Shown here in pieces: positions 44,040-53,308 of a stretch of 64,000 nt of DNA (its first letter is position 1; each line of letters opens with the position of its first letter). The stretch is from assembly GCF_005860765.1 (NCBI RefSeq), contig NZ_VCEI01000025.1:682001-746000 (forward strand). Reading direction: 5' to 3'. This DNA is from Dyadobacter sediminis (GTDB lineage: Bacteria; Bacteroidota; Bacteroidia; Cytophagales; Spirosomataceae). The notes under the pieces were generated by a model. The model had not been told where the DNA came from and did not search any database. It saw nothing but the letters and a program-made list of their open reading frames with translations. Position numbers and translations under genes: made by a program.

Positions 44040-44486
44040 ATGACTATGGAACAAAATAACGGTGAAGAAAAAAACGCTCAAAGCCCTTTTGTCCAGACAT
44101 ACTTTCACGGAACAAAAGCGGACCTGAAAATCGGAGATTTTATTCAAACCGGTTTTAATTCCAACTTTGGCCAAAGAAAAAATGCCGCGTATATTTTTCT
44201 GACAGCAACGCTGGATGCGGCTATCTGGGGCGCTGAACTTGCCTCCGGAGAAGGACGCGAGAGAATTTATCTGGTGGAAGCAACAGGGCCTATCGAAGAC
44301 GATCCGGATCTGACGGACAGAAAATTTCCCGGAAATCCGACCAAATCCTATCGTTCGCAACATCCGTTTAAAGTCGTCGGTGAAGTTGCCGTCTGGCAAT
44401 CCCATCCCGCAGAACAGGTGAAAGCCATGAAAGACGCTTTGGCAAAACTTAAAGAGCAGGGAATTGAATCACTGAACGACAACTGA
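44040..44486 (+). CDS. arr: NAD+-dependent rifampin ADP-ribosyltransferase (Arr)
   Basis: 148 residues, cytoplasmic, close to the length of known Arr enzymes. Hallmarks: QTYFHGTKADLKIGDFI with the NAD-binding His, RKNAAYIFLTATLDAAIWGA with the Tyr, and GPIEDDPDLTDRKFPGNPT with the catalytic Asp, ending VVGEVAVWQSH and ALAKLKEQGIE. Arr attaches ADP-ribose to the C23 hydroxyl of rifamycins and so inactivates them. It has a good private promoter and a terminator and no integrase, transposase or other resistance gene nearby, so it looks like a resident chromosomal gene. Confidence 0.93.
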   Translation: MTMEQNNGEEKNAQSPFVQTYFHGTKADLKIGDFIQTGFNSNFGQRKNAAYIFLTATLDAAIWGAELASGEGRERIYLVEATGPIEDDPDLTDRKFPGNPTKSYRSQHPFKVVGEVAVWQSHPAEQVKAMKDALAKLKEQGIESLNDN

Positions 44487-44596
44487 TCCGGCCCGGGCTT
44501 TCCAGCTTGAAAAGCTGAACCGGCTTTTCCATATAAAGGCTTTTTAATGCTACCGAGCCGGATTCGGGATTGGCAGTTTTTACCCTTAATTACAAA

Positions 44597-44631
44597 AAAA
44601 TACAGCAAACGAACGTCGCCTGCTGTATTTT
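44597..44631. terminator. Bidirectional terminator between arr and susD
   Basis: AAAATACAGCA and TGCTGTATTTT form a perfect 11-bp stem with a 13-nt loop, with A and T runs at the two feet. It separates the convergent arr and susD genes. Confidence 0.85.
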
Positions 44632-44693
44632 GCATGTTCCCGGACGGACATTTGCAAGTTTCTTCCGGGACAGCTTTATTTTAATTTGCTCGG

Positions 44694-46298
44694 CTATTTT
44701 TCAAGCCATACCGCATCATTAATGTCGTCTTTGCCTGCGTACTGGCTGTCTATGGCCGCTTTGTAATTGGCAGCATTGGTCGTACGTTCCGAAATCGGGT
44801 ATTGCCAGCGTGTGGCGATCCTTCTTGAATTTCCGGTTCCGACGCCTGTCATGAATTTGGGAAAACCGGTACGGCGGTAGTTCAGGTAAGCTTCCAGTCC
44901 TGAATTCATGAAGAATGCAAGGTATTTCTGCGTTAGGATCTGTTCCAGACCGGCCACATTGTTTCCGCTGTATTTCACCAAAGGTTGCGCATAGTAGGTA
45001 TCAAAATTAAAATCAACCGTATAGCTTGTGAAATCACCGGCTTCCTTGCCGCCGGTACGCGAATATTGCATGGTGTTGGTGCCATCCTTGATGCCATAAA
45101 AAGTCATGGAGGCTTTTATCCCGTTCTGATACCACTGTTCGGAATTGCCCGTTGCCCAGCCACGATTGATCCCTTCTGCAATATTGAAACACATTTCAGG
45201 GTAACCCACAATGAATACATTTTCTCCCGTGTAAGTGGAATAGTAACGCGAACGGCTCTGAAACGAATAGGCTCCCGGCGCATACCCGGGGCCATTGTTG
45301 ATCCCCGCCTTCGCAGACATGTCGGAAAGGTCTTCACCGGAACTCGCACCGACGTAAGCTGAATAATCCGACGGGGATTTTCCTGCTTTCAGCTGGGCTC
45401 CTGCCGGCTCCGTGGTGATCATCACCCGCGGATCTTTGCGGGCAGACAATAATCCTACATAAGTCGCAGCCATATTCTGGCGGGTGGCATCAAAACCGAA
45501 GTTGTCGGGATTGGAAGGATATTTGTTGTAATTGTTGGACACGAACTGCAGATTATCGTTCATGCCGGACAATAACGGGTATTTGCCCGGATTGTTGATG
45601 ATTTCGGCAAACTGTCCTTTTACGTTCAGGTCGGCATCTGCCTGTTTTTTGCTCAGGCGAATGAGTATCCGCAGTCTGAAGGCATTGATCACTTTCTGCC
45701 AGTTGGCGAGTTTTCCGGCAAAGTAAAAATCACCTTCCACCGTTGTTTCTCCTTTGGCAATCAATGCGGTAATGTCGCTGTTGGCTTCGTTCAGCAAGGA
45801 CAGGATCTGCGTATAGATCTGCTTCTGGGAATCGTATTTCGGATTCAGGTTCGTCCTGCCGGTCAGTGCCTCGGTCATGGGAAGATCGCCCGCTCTAGCC
45901 GACATCTGATCCATAAAAAATGCCCGGAAGAATTTGCCCAGTGCAGCATACCCGTTGACGTCTGCTGCGCCGGTTTTCTTATGTTCCAGCTCCATCTGCA
46001 CCACGTTTTTCAGCGTGGAATAATGGTTTGTAAACGAGGACCACTGGTACTCATTATTGCCGTAGTAGTTGTAATTGATGGCATAAAACTGGTTCCAGCG
46101 CATTTCAGCGGAGAACGGTTTTCCGGTATTGTTGTACATGTCCCATTCAATTCCCTGCAGGATCAGAGACGCAGGTGCCGAAATGGCGCGGTTTGGATCT
46201 TTTTCGAGATCTTCAAAACTCCTGTCGCAACTGGTTGCTATCAGGGCAGCCAGCGTTAAAAGGATGTATTTTATTTTATTTCCACGTATGGTCAGCAT
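44694..46298 (-). CDS. SusD/RagB-like lipoprotein (SusD_2 type)
   Basis: 534 residues. SPII signal with lipobox region ALIATSC, then FEDLEKDPNRAISAPASLIL, typical of the SusD_2 branch, TPR-like helices (ANWQKVINAFRLRILIRLSK) and FIVGYPEMCFNIAEGINRGW near the end, finishing with RIATRWQYPISERTTN. It would cap the SusC protein encoded 27 bp upstream and bind the glycan or peptide cargo. SusD_2 pairs also serve non-glycan substrates, so the cargo is open. Last gene of the second locus. Confidence 0.92.
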   Translation of the reverse strand: MLTIRGNKIKYILLTLAALIATSCDRSFEDLEKDPNRAISAPASLILQGIEWDMYNNTGKPFSAEMRWNQFYAINYNYYGNNEYQWSSFTNHYSTLKNVVQMELEHKKTGAADVNGYAALGKFFRAFFMDQMSARAGDLPMTEALTGRTNLNPKYDSQKQIYTQILSLLNEANSDITALIAKGETTVEGDFYFAGKLANWQKVINAFRLRILIRLSKKQADADLNVKGQFAEIINNPGKYPLLSGMNDNLQFVSNNYNKYPSNPDNFGFDATRQNMAATYVGLLSARKDPRVMITTEPAGAQLKAGKSPSDYSAYVGASSGEDLSDMSAKAGINNGPGYAPGAYSFQSRSRYYSTYTGENVFIVGYPEMCFNIAEGINRGWATGNSEQWYQNGIKASMTFYGIKDGTNTMQYSRTGGKEAGDFTSYTVDFNFDTYYAQPLVKYSGNNVAGLEQILTQKYLAFFMNSGLEAYLNYRRTGFPKFMTGVGTGNSRRIATRWQYPISERTTNAANYKAAIDSQYAGKDDINDAVWLEK

Positions 46299-46325
46299 AG
46301 TATTTCAGTTTTCTTTGATTCCTGA

Positions 46326-49300
46326 TTAGAATGATAAATTAACATTGACACCGTAACGGCGCATGGAGGGCGTTTGCGGGCTGGACTCTCCGCCGGATGT
46401 ATACTGATTCAGGTCAATGTCCTTGCTTTCGGCAAAGTACAGCAGGTTTCTTCCGACGAGCGAAACGGAAGCATTTCGGATGAACTTGCTTTTGACAAGC
46501 CATTTGGAAGGAATGGTGTATCCGATAACGACTTCCCGCAACATGGCAAACGAACGGCTCATCAGGTTTCCTTCATCAGAGTTGTAATACCGGCTTACCC
46601 AGTCCTGAACGTACTGTTTGGTTGTGTTGGGAGCGAACTGCAGTTCGGCAAGGTTGGTGATTTTGCCGTCCACATCGTAATTGAGCGCCTTGCCATTGCT
46701 GATCTGAACGCCTTCTCCCAGGTAATTTTTATTGTCCGTCTCACCGTTTTTGAACCCGAGCCAGTCCTGATACCTTGCATCGCCCAGCACGCCCTCAGCC
46801 AGTTTGGCGTTTCTGCCGCCGCGGAAAGTCTGTTTCTGGACATAATTGGAAATGACGCCGCCGATACGGCCGTCAACCTGAAAGCTCACATTTACGTTTT
46901 TGTATGCAAATTTGTTATTGATACCGAAAACAAATTTCGGATTGATATTTCCCAGATACTGGTTGACAGGCAGATAAACAGGTCTTCCCGATTCATCATT
47001 GATGATTTGTCCGTCCTGCGTTCTGGCAAATGCCCTGCCGTAGAATTTATCCAGCCGGTCGCCTGCCTTGAAGAACGTATTCAATGCGTTGACGCCCGGG
47101 TAAATGTCCGTCAGTACTTCCTTGAAGGTGGAATAATTGGCCACCACATCCCAGTTCAGGCCGTTGGGGATTGCCAGCACGGAGCCGGTCAATGCCAGTT
47201 CAAAGCCGGTCTTTTTGGTTTGGATCCCGTTCACCAGATACGATTCGTAGCCGGTTGTGGAAGAGATCGGCAAGGCAAATATTCTCGGGCCTTCGTGCGA
47301 TACAAAATAAGTCATGTCCAGTCCGAGCCTGTTTCTCAGCACACGCACATCCAGCCCGATTTCTGTTTGGGATGTTGTGCTTGGTTTCAGGCCCGGATTG
47401 TTAAGCGTATTGGTAAAATAGGCCGCCGGGGCGTTGTTGTAAGCAAACGGGGTGGAATAGACAGCGGCATTCTGGTAAGTAGGACCGTCGTAAGGCGAAT
47501 AGTACTGATCTCCGTACCCGAGCGGATTGACGTCGCCCAAAGCAGGCGTGGTACCGATCGTTGATCGGGTCAGACCATCTTTTACGTTGGCATAAGATGC
47601 ACGTAATTTAAGGAATGAAATAACTTCCGGAACAGGAAGGTAATCCGAAAGTACGGTAGAACCGGCCACGGACGGATAAAAGAAGGTGTTGTTTCCTGCC
47701 GGCAGGGTAGAAAGCTTGTCAACCCGTCCGGTTGTGGACAGGGTAAAGTAATCCCTGAAGGTAAAATCGGCTGAATAATACGCAGAATTCACGCGCATGG
47801 CGGAATTGAAATTGGATGTTTTAACCGGCCGGTACGAGTTGTTGAAATTGTAAAGGCCGGGCACGTTCAGGTAATCCGTGGAGCCGTACTGCGAGCTGTA
47901 CTCAAAACTGCGGATGTTCCCGCCGGCCCAGATTTTGGTATTGAAACCTTCAAAAAGGTCTTTGTCGAATTTTACAAGAATGTCTGTATTGTTCTCAAAC
48001 AGGTTCCGGCGGTCTTCCCGGTAATCGCCCCTGCGTTCCTCACGTCCGTAAGACCCGGCAGAATAAGGCATTTTTTCATTTCTGAACAAATTCCAGGTGG
48101 TTATCTGTGTCCGCAAAGTCGCTTCCAGGAAACTATTGATCTTGTAAGTCATGGCGGCCTGCCCGATGATGTCGGATTTTTGATGGCCGCGAAGCCATTC
48201 GTAACTCATGAAATACGGGTTGTTGTAACGCTGGTATTCTGCGTAAATCTGCTGTACGCCTTCTTTGCCGGGCTGCCAGTAGTTGCGCATATCGTCCACG
48301 TTCCAGTCGGCGCCAGCCCAGAATACCATGTTGTAAATGATGGAATTGGGCCCATAATTCACGTCCGGGATATTGGGGGAATACTGACGGTTGTACTGGA
48401 GATTGGAAGTAAAACTCAGTTTGTCGGAAAACCTGAAATCACCGGTAACGTTAAAGTTCGTAATATTCAGCTTGGTGTTGGGTACAATCCCTTTCTGGAA
48501 AGTATTCGATGCAGAAAAACGAAGGTTGTACTTGTCGCCTGTCGATGAAACGGATACGTTATTGGTTGAAAGGATACCGGGTCTTAAGAAGCGTCTCAAA
48601 TTATCTTTTCCGCGGTTGATCCAGGGCGTTGGCGATCTTACTCCGGTAATCGGGTCCACAGGGCTGTCGTACTGCGTAATGGGCTGTCCTTCAAACCGGG
48701 GGCCCCATCCGCCGTCATAATCACCGTCATTCAGCCCGCCGCCCGCTCCGTTAACGAAGGCATAACGGCCGTGATCGCCCGGCCCGTATTCATCCTGAAC
48801 TTTGGGAATGGAATAAAATCCCTTGTCCATCATGGTTGATGAATTGACGTCCACGGAAAACCCGCGTTTGTCTTTTGTACCTCTTTTGGTCGTAATCAGG
48901 ATCGCGCCGTTTTTTCCACGGAAGCCATACAATGCGGAGGCACTCGCTCCTTTCAGAACCGAATAGGTATCGATATCATCCGGGCTCACGTTCCACGTAT
49001 CCGAGTTTACAGGAACGCCATCGACGACGAACAGTACATCCGTGTTTCCGCGCAGCATAATATTGGGCCTTCTCAGCAGTTCCGGCTGCGCTCCGATTGT
49101 AAGCCCAGCCACTTTACCCGCCAGCGCATTGATCGCATTTGGTTCCCTGGCCTTGACCGTTGACGTTCCGTCTACCGTCTGAATGGCAACGCCTATTCTG
49201 CGTACATCTTTTTTAATTCCTAGCGCCGTTACCACCACTTCATTCAGCTGTTTCAGATCGGTACGCAGTGCGACATCAATCTTTGACTGGCCGTTCACCG

Positions 49301-49562
49301 CAATTTCCTGCGTGGAAAACCCAACGAAAGAAAAAATAAGCACAGATCTGGAATCAGGAACCGACAATTCATAGGTTCCTTCTGCATTGGTCCCGGTTCC
49401 TGAACTGGTTCCTTTTACAATGATACTTGCGCCGGGAATGGCTTCGCCGGTTTGCTGGTCGGTGACTTTTCCGCTTATGCCGATTTGTCCCATTGCCTGA
49501 ATGGTACCGAGCAGCAGCATCTGAAGAATTCCCGCCTTCAACATGGTAGAATACTTAATCAT
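46326..49562 (-). CDS. SusC/RagA-family TonB-dependent outer-membrane transporter
   Basis: 1078 residues. Signal peptide ending QAMGQ, carboxypeptidase-regulatory-like domain (GISGKVTDQQTGEAIPGASI, FSFVGFS), TonB-contact region (LNEVVVTALGIKKDVRRIGV), plug (NIMLRGNTDVLFVVDGVPVN, GASASALYGFRGKNGAILIT), and a barrel ending VNVNLSF. The ALGIKK form of the plug start is typical of SusC proteins paired with SusD_2 lipoproteins, as here. A perfect -7 box precedes it and the DeoR gene lies upstream. Imports the product captured by the SusD partner. Confidence 0.95.
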   Translation of the reverse strand: MIKYSTMLKAGILQMLLLGTIQAMGQIGISGKVTDQQTGEAIPGASIIVKGTSSGTGTNAEGTYELSVPDSRSVLIFSFVGFSTQEIAVNGQSKIDVALRTDLKQLNEVVVTALGIKKDVRRIGVAIQTVDGTSTVKAREPNAINALAGKVAGLTIGAQPELLRRPNIMLRGNTDVLFVVDGVPVNSDTWNVSPDDIDTYSVLKGASASALYGFRGKNGAILITTKRGTKDKRGFSVDVNSSTMMDKGFYSIPKVQDEYGPGDHGRYAFVNGAGGGLNDGDYDGGWGPRFEGQPITQYDSPVDPITGVRSPTPWINRGKDNLRRFLRPGILSTNNVSVSSTGDKYNLRFSASNTFQKGIVPNTKLNITNFNVTGDFRFSDKLSFTSNLQYNRQYSPNIPDVNYGPNSIIYNMVFWAGADWNVDDMRNYWQPGKEGVQQIYAEYQRYNNPYFMSYEWLRGHQKSDIIGQAAMTYKINSFLEATLRTQITTWNLFRNEKMPYSAGSYGREERRGDYREDRRNLFENNTDILVKFDKDLFEGFNTKIWAGGNIRSFEYSSQYGSTDYLNVPGLYNFNNSYRPVKTSNFNSAMRVNSAYYSADFTFRDYFTLSTTGRVDKLSTLPAGNNTFFYPSVAGSTVLSDYLPVPEVISFLKLRASYANVKDGLTRSTIGTTPALGDVNPLGYGDQYYSPYDGPTYQNAAVYSTPFAYNNAPAAYFTNTLNNPGLKPSTTSQTEIGLDVRVLRNRLGLDMTYFVSHEGPRIFALPISSTTGYESYLVNGIQTKKTGFELALTGSVLAIPNGLNWDVVANYSTFKEVLTDIYPGVNALNTFFKAGDRLDKFYGRAFARTQDGQIINDESGRPVYLPVNQYLGNINPKFVFGINNKFAYKNVNVSFQVDGRIGGVISNYVQKQTFRGGRNAKLAEGVLGDARYQDWLGFKNGETDNKNYLGEGVQISNGKALNYDVDGKITNLAELQFAPNTTKQYVQDWVSRYYNSDEGNLMSRSFAMLREVVIGYTIPSKWLVKSKFIRNASVSLVGRNLLYFAESKDIDLNQYTSGGESSPQTPSMRRYGVNVNLSF

Positions 49563-49591
49563 AGGGTCTGATTTTACATGGAATAAAAATG

Positions 49592-49599
49592 CAAAGCTA
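49592..49599 (-). promoter_or_regulatory. Candidate -7 box of the second susC
   Basis: On the minus strand TAGCTTTG matches TAnnTTTG exactly, 29 bp before the susC ATG. The -33 region at 19-bp spacing is poor, which fits a promoter needing an activator or subject to DeoR control. Confidence 0.5.
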
Positions 49600-49641
49600 G
49601 ATCCCCAATATTAAGGTATCATGCACCCAATGTTATGAGTA

Positions 49642-49724
49642 TATGAACATCAGCGGCATGATGCCTGAATTTTATGATAAGTGTAAAAAACCTTTTGTTC
49701 AAACGCTCAGCTATGAACGTCAGC
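49642..49724. promoter_or_regulatory. Pair of direct repeats upstream of the second susC, candidate DeoR sites
   Basis: TATGAACATCAGC (49642-49654) and TATGAACGTCAGC (49712-49724) differ at one base, 70 bp apart. The second is followed by TGATGAACG, adding another half copy. They lie in the 222-bp gap between the DeoR gene and susC, upstream of the -7 box at 49592. Directly repeated half-sites suit DeoR-family binding; the assignment is inferred. Confidence 0.4.
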
Positions 49725-49784
49725 TGATGAACGGGAAAGTCATTTATGCCGCAGTGCACTGCGAACTTTGAATTGCATTCCAGA

Positions 49785-50549
49785 TCAGCTATGCGCAATG
49801 ATTACTTCCACATTGTGCTGCCTGAGCATTTTTACGTCTGCATCTTCAATCTTGTCATCGGTAACGACTTTGTTGATTTTATCAAAACCGCAAATGAATG
49901 CCAGACCGGATTTCTTGAACTTGGAAGAGTCGGTGACGATAATGACCTCTTCGGCAATGTCGATCATGATCTGGTTCAAATGAGCTTCCTCCATGTAATG
50001 GGTGAAAAAACCGGTGTTCGCCTTCATGCCGTCGATCCCCAGAAACAGTTTGTTGCAGTACAGCTGTTTGAAGTTCCTTTCGGCCATCGGCCCGACAAGC
50101 GACATGGAAAATTCTTTCAGGTATCCACCCGGCATATGCACCTGCAGGTTTTCGTATTGAGCCAGATTATTGACAATGTCCAGCGCATTGCTGATTACCG
50201 TCAGGTTCTTGAATTTTTCAAGATTGTTCGATATTTCAAAAGTAGTGGTGCCGGAGTCCAGTATGATGCTGTCATCTTCATTGATCAGCGACACGGCCTT
50301 TCTGCCGATGAGCCGCTTGATGTCATGATTGATCTTCCTTTTTTCAGTAACCGTCAGGGCAATGTTGTTGGTTTTAAAGGCGCCGCCATGTGCCCTCACC
50401 AGTAAATTGCTGTTTTCCAGCTTGTCCAGATCATTGCGGATAGTCACTTCACTTACTTCCAGCAACTCACTCAAATCATTCACATTCACTTCGCCCAGCT
50501 CATCGAGTTTCTGCAGTATAAGCGAACGACGTTGCGCAGTCTTTTTCAT
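49785..50549 (-). CDS. DeoR/AgaR family transcriptional regulator
   Basis: 254 residues. N-terminal winged helix: RRSLILQKLDELGEVNVNDL, SELLEVSEVTIRNDLDKLE, LVRAHGGA. The C-terminal DeoRC sensor (80-250) has the sugar-phosphate fold motifs ILDSGTTTFEISNNL, VISNALDIVNNL, and LFLGIDGMKANTGFF. Family members sense phosphosugars made during uptake of the regulated sugar. It lies directly upstream of susC on the same strand and downstream of the enzyme genes, so it probably governs this second locus. Confidence 0.92.
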   Translation of the reverse strand: MKKTAQRRSLILQKLDELGEVNVNDLSELLEVSEVTIRNDLDKLENSNLLVRAHGGAFKTNNIALTVTEKRKINHDIKRLIGRKAVSLINEDDSIILDSGTTTFEISNNLEKFKNLTVISNALDIVNNLAQYENLQVHMPGGYLKEFSMSLVGPMAERNFKQLYCNKLFLGIDGMKANTGFFTHYMEEAHLNQIMIDIAEEVIIVTDSSKFKKSGLAFICGFDKINKVVTDDKIEDADVKMLRQHNVEVIIAHS

Positions 50550-50687
50550 GGTACCAACCCGTTTATTCGGTTACTTTTTATTAATTCACTGATCTTTTGA
50601 GCCTGAAACTTCCGGCTGCCCGGACTAGGTTGTAAAGGTAGCAACATTCAATAATATTACTATTTTGCCTTCCGGCAGTTTGTGCAC

Positions 50688-51212
50688 CTAGCTTCCGGTG
50701 CCGTCGTACAATCCGGCGGAAATGACCGGAAGTCCGGTGACATCCGGCCACATGCTTTTGTGAAAAACAGTGGCGCAGGCAGCAGACAGCAGCTGATGTA
50801 TTTCCGATATTTCCTTTTCGTCGCCAATCCGTTGCAAAACTAGTACATGCTCCGCCGCAGTGCTTATTTGTACGCCTCTGTTTTTCAAAGTAAGAAAAAG
50901 AGCTGTTTCCCGGAAGTCTGCGGGAACCGTGTAAAGTCCCAGAAACCGTTTTTTCTGTTCAAAATAATGCGGTACTACTTTCTGAACTTCAATGATTTTC
51001 CCGATCCGTTCCAGCATCAGCGGCACCATTTCTTTCGGAAAAGCCGCGTCTATTATAATCAGTTTCAGCTTCTCGTCCTGTATATCAAATATCTGAATGT
51101 AGTTGACTGCAAACCGGCTTTTACTGAACAGCTGCAAGATCCTGGCCAGCACAAGGTTCTCATCGTAAGCATAAACCGATATCCGGCATGTATCTGGAAA
51201 CTGGTTTTTCAT
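50688..51212 (-). CDS. Orphan ACT-domain protein resembling acetolactate synthase small subunit
   Basis: 174 residues from the ATG at 51212. CRISVYAYDENLVLARILQL, FSKSRFAVNYIQIFDI and KIIEVQKVVPHYFEQKK follow the pattern of the IlvH ACT domain; ALFLTLKNRGVQISTAAEHV belongs to the second half. IlvH normally lies beside ilvB and regulates the synthase through valine binding. Here no ilvB, ilvC or leu gene is near; the gene sits between an esterase and DeoR in a glycan locus. It may be a degenerate or repurposed amino-acid sensor. Family similarity is moderate. Confidence 0.65.
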   Translation of the reverse strand: MKNQFPDTCRISVYAYDENLVLARILQLFSKSRFAVNYIQIFDIQDEKLKLIIIDAAFPKEMVPLMLERIGKIIEVQKVVPHYFEQKKRFLGLYTVPADFRETALFLTLKNRGVQISTAAEHVLVLQRIGDEKEISEIHQLLSAACATVFHKSMWPDVTGLPVISAGLYDGTGS

Positions 51213-51261
51213 AATCAATAATTTAGATCCGGCATGAAACCGGCATTTGTGACCGGCTGAT

Positions 51262-53298
51262 TTACTTTTTAACTTTTACGATGAACGAAACCCTTTTTGT
51301 CTCGCGGATAAATGAATGTGCCCCATGACTGTCGCGCCGCGTGTTGCCGTTTTTTGGGTATTCATACGTGCCGTAAAAGGCAATTTCATGCCCGTCCGGA
51401 CAATCCGGTCTGATCCTGACCTGTGAAGTCAGACGCTGCGCGCCCGACCAGTCATTCCGGGCGAAGTAGCGCATCTGCCGGTCTTCCATGGCTACATAAG
51501 GATCTTTCGTATGGAGCTGAAGTCCGAAATCATGCAGCGAGTCCAGTTCGGATCTGGTGAAAATACTGATCCATTCGCCGGGATTGGCGATCCCGTTTCC
51601 ATTGCCTTCTCCTGCTTGCGTTTTCCCTTCCACTTCCAGATTGACAGGACGGCCATCGGCAATTTTAAAACGGGCCAACGTTGTTTCCGGCGAATAAAAA
51701 GGTACTTCCAGCAGAAACAGATCTTTCCTGCCGTTATAACTCACCAGCAATTTGAGCTTGGCCCGATCCAGACCGGCATGCCGGGAGCGAATGCGGAAAG
51801 CGGTTTTTTCATGCAAGGCGCCCTGAGCCAGTTTTCCGATTGTGATGGCCGGGTCCATCACTTCCACGTCTTCATCCTGCGCGATCAGTTCCATGTGGAC
51901 GGAATCCACAGCAGCGCCGCCTTTGTTAAACAGCAACGGGCTGAGCGAAACAATATCGCCGATGCCCGGCATCTTCCGGTCGAGCGTATAGGCAGCCATC
52001 GTAATGTGGCCCGGATCGCCGGCACGGTACAAACCGATGTTGCTGTGCTGACCGGTTCCCTGCCACTGAACGCGACCTTTGTTGTCGCTGCGCACACTTT
52101 TACGGAAGGTTTTTCGTGCGGGTACATCCAGTTGGATCAATTCAAAAAGGGTATTGGCCGGATAAATGCTGTCGGTAGTGATTTGTACGGACAAGTTTGG
52201 AACCGCGGGGCCGTCGGGCAGCCACTTTCTGGTCTGCAAGCTGAACCCTTCCTTTCGCACATCGTCTAGCACTGTAAAGCCGGGTATGTTCCGGTTCGTA
52301 CTTACATTATAATTCCAGACAGAGAAACTCGGGTACAGATCAATATGATGCCATTTCTCCGGCCTTGCGAGCGGCATCCGGAAATACTTCATGTGAAAAT
52401 CAAATTGTCCCTTGATATTGACCGCATTGTGAAAACCTCTGAAATAACCTATTCCGTAATGCCAGCTTTCGTAGTTCAGTTCAAGGGTTTTGTAAGCCTG
52501 ATCAATCTCCTGATCGTGCTGCCGCAGAAAATCTTTGCTTCCCAGATGCATGCGTATCGGCAAGCCCACAAAATTGCGACCCATTTCTTTGAAAGGCGTG
52601 TAAATCTGCAAAGCTTTCGGCCCGACGGTAAACGAAGCGGAAGGACAGAAAAACGAAGCGCTTGACAGCAGGTGCGGGTATTTGGAAGCAATCAGCATGG
52701 ACATAAAACCGCCCATGCTCAGCCCGGAAACGGCACGGGCTTCCCGGTAAGCTTTTGTACGATAATGTGAATCCACATACTGCACGAATTCAGGGAAGTA
52801 ATCTGCAAACTGCCTGTCTTCCTTTACCGGCGCAATGTCGTACGGGCGCGGATACTGCGCGGGCACAAACCCGTCCCATTTGGCAATAATCACGTCATTG
52901 TCGGCTACATAACTTGCAAAATTATCCAGCGAATCAGGCCCGCAGCGTTCATAGTTTCCGTTAAAATCATCATAATAACGTGCTTCACCGGAACGGGAAA
53001 CTTCGCCTTCTTCAGGGCCATTGTACCGACCTGCATTGCCATGAAAATAATAAATCACTGGATAGCGCCGCTCGGGATGCTGGTGGTAGTCAGCCGGCAG
53101 GATCAGGCGGAAATGGCGGTTTTCCTGAAATATTTTGCTGTAATGCATTCCGTCTTCGATGATGCCTTTGTGCCGAAGCTGCTGGGCATGCGCATGTACG
53201 AGCACTGAAGCAAACATCAAACCCGTAAGTAACCAGCTCCGGTTCAGGTGGTATTTACGCTTTTTTATCAGATTAGTAAAGCTGTTTGTCAAATTCAT
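51262..53298 (-). CDS. Secreted CE1-like esterase with C-terminal beta domains
   Basis: 678 residues. Signal peptide ending VHAHAQ. Residues 40-330 are an alpha/beta hydrolase of the esterase D/feruloyl esterase kind: YPVIYYFHGNAG, AVSGLSMGGFMSMLIASKYP with the nucleophile Ser, HLGSKDF and YFRGFHNAVN with probable Asp and His. The remaining ~350 residues are beta-rich, perhaps Ig-like or fibronectin-like modules (NGNGIANPGEWISIF). CE1 enzymes release acetyl or feruloyl groups from plant polysaccharides. It starts 10 bp after the DUF5107 gene stop, so it belongs to the same operon. Confidence 0.82.
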   Translation of the reverse strand: MNLTNSFTNLIKKRKYHLNRSWLLTGLMFASVLVHAHAQQLRHKGIIEDGMHYSKIFQENRHFRLILPADYHQHPERRYPVIYYFHGNAGRYNGPEEGEVSRSGEARYYDDFNGNYERCGPDSLDNFASYVADNDVIIAKWDGFVPAQYPRPYDIAPVKEDRQFADYFPEFVQYVDSHYRTKAYREARAVSGLSMGGFMSMLIASKYPHLLSSASFFCPSASFTVGPKALQIYTPFKEMGRNFVGLPIRMHLGSKDFLRQHDQEIDQAYKTLELNYESWHYGIGYFRGFHNAVNIKGQFDFHMKYFRMPLARPEKWHHIDLYPSFSVWNYNVSTNRNIPGFTVLDDVRKEGFSLQTRKWLPDGPAVPNLSVQITTDSIYPANTLFELIQLDVPARKTFRKSVRSDNKGRVQWQGTGQHSNIGLYRAGDPGHITMAAYTLDRKMPGIGDIVSLSPLLFNKGGAAVDSVHMELIAQDEDVEVMDPAITIGKLAQGALHEKTAFRIRSRHAGLDRAKLKLLVSYNGRKDLFLLEVPFYSPETTLARFKIADGRPVNLEVEGKTQAGEGNGNGIANPGEWISIFTRSELDSLHDFGLQLHTKDPYVAMEDRQMRYFARNDWSGAQRLTSQVRIRPDCPDGHEIAFYGTYEYPKNGNTRRDSHGAHSFIRETKRVSFIVKVKK

Positions 53299-53308
53299 GA
53301 TGCACGTT

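Noticed and set aside
44040-44486. arr as a recently acquired mobile cassette
   Set aside because: No integron recombination site, integrase, transposase or inverted repeat is seen around it, and it has Bacteroidota-type promoter and terminator.
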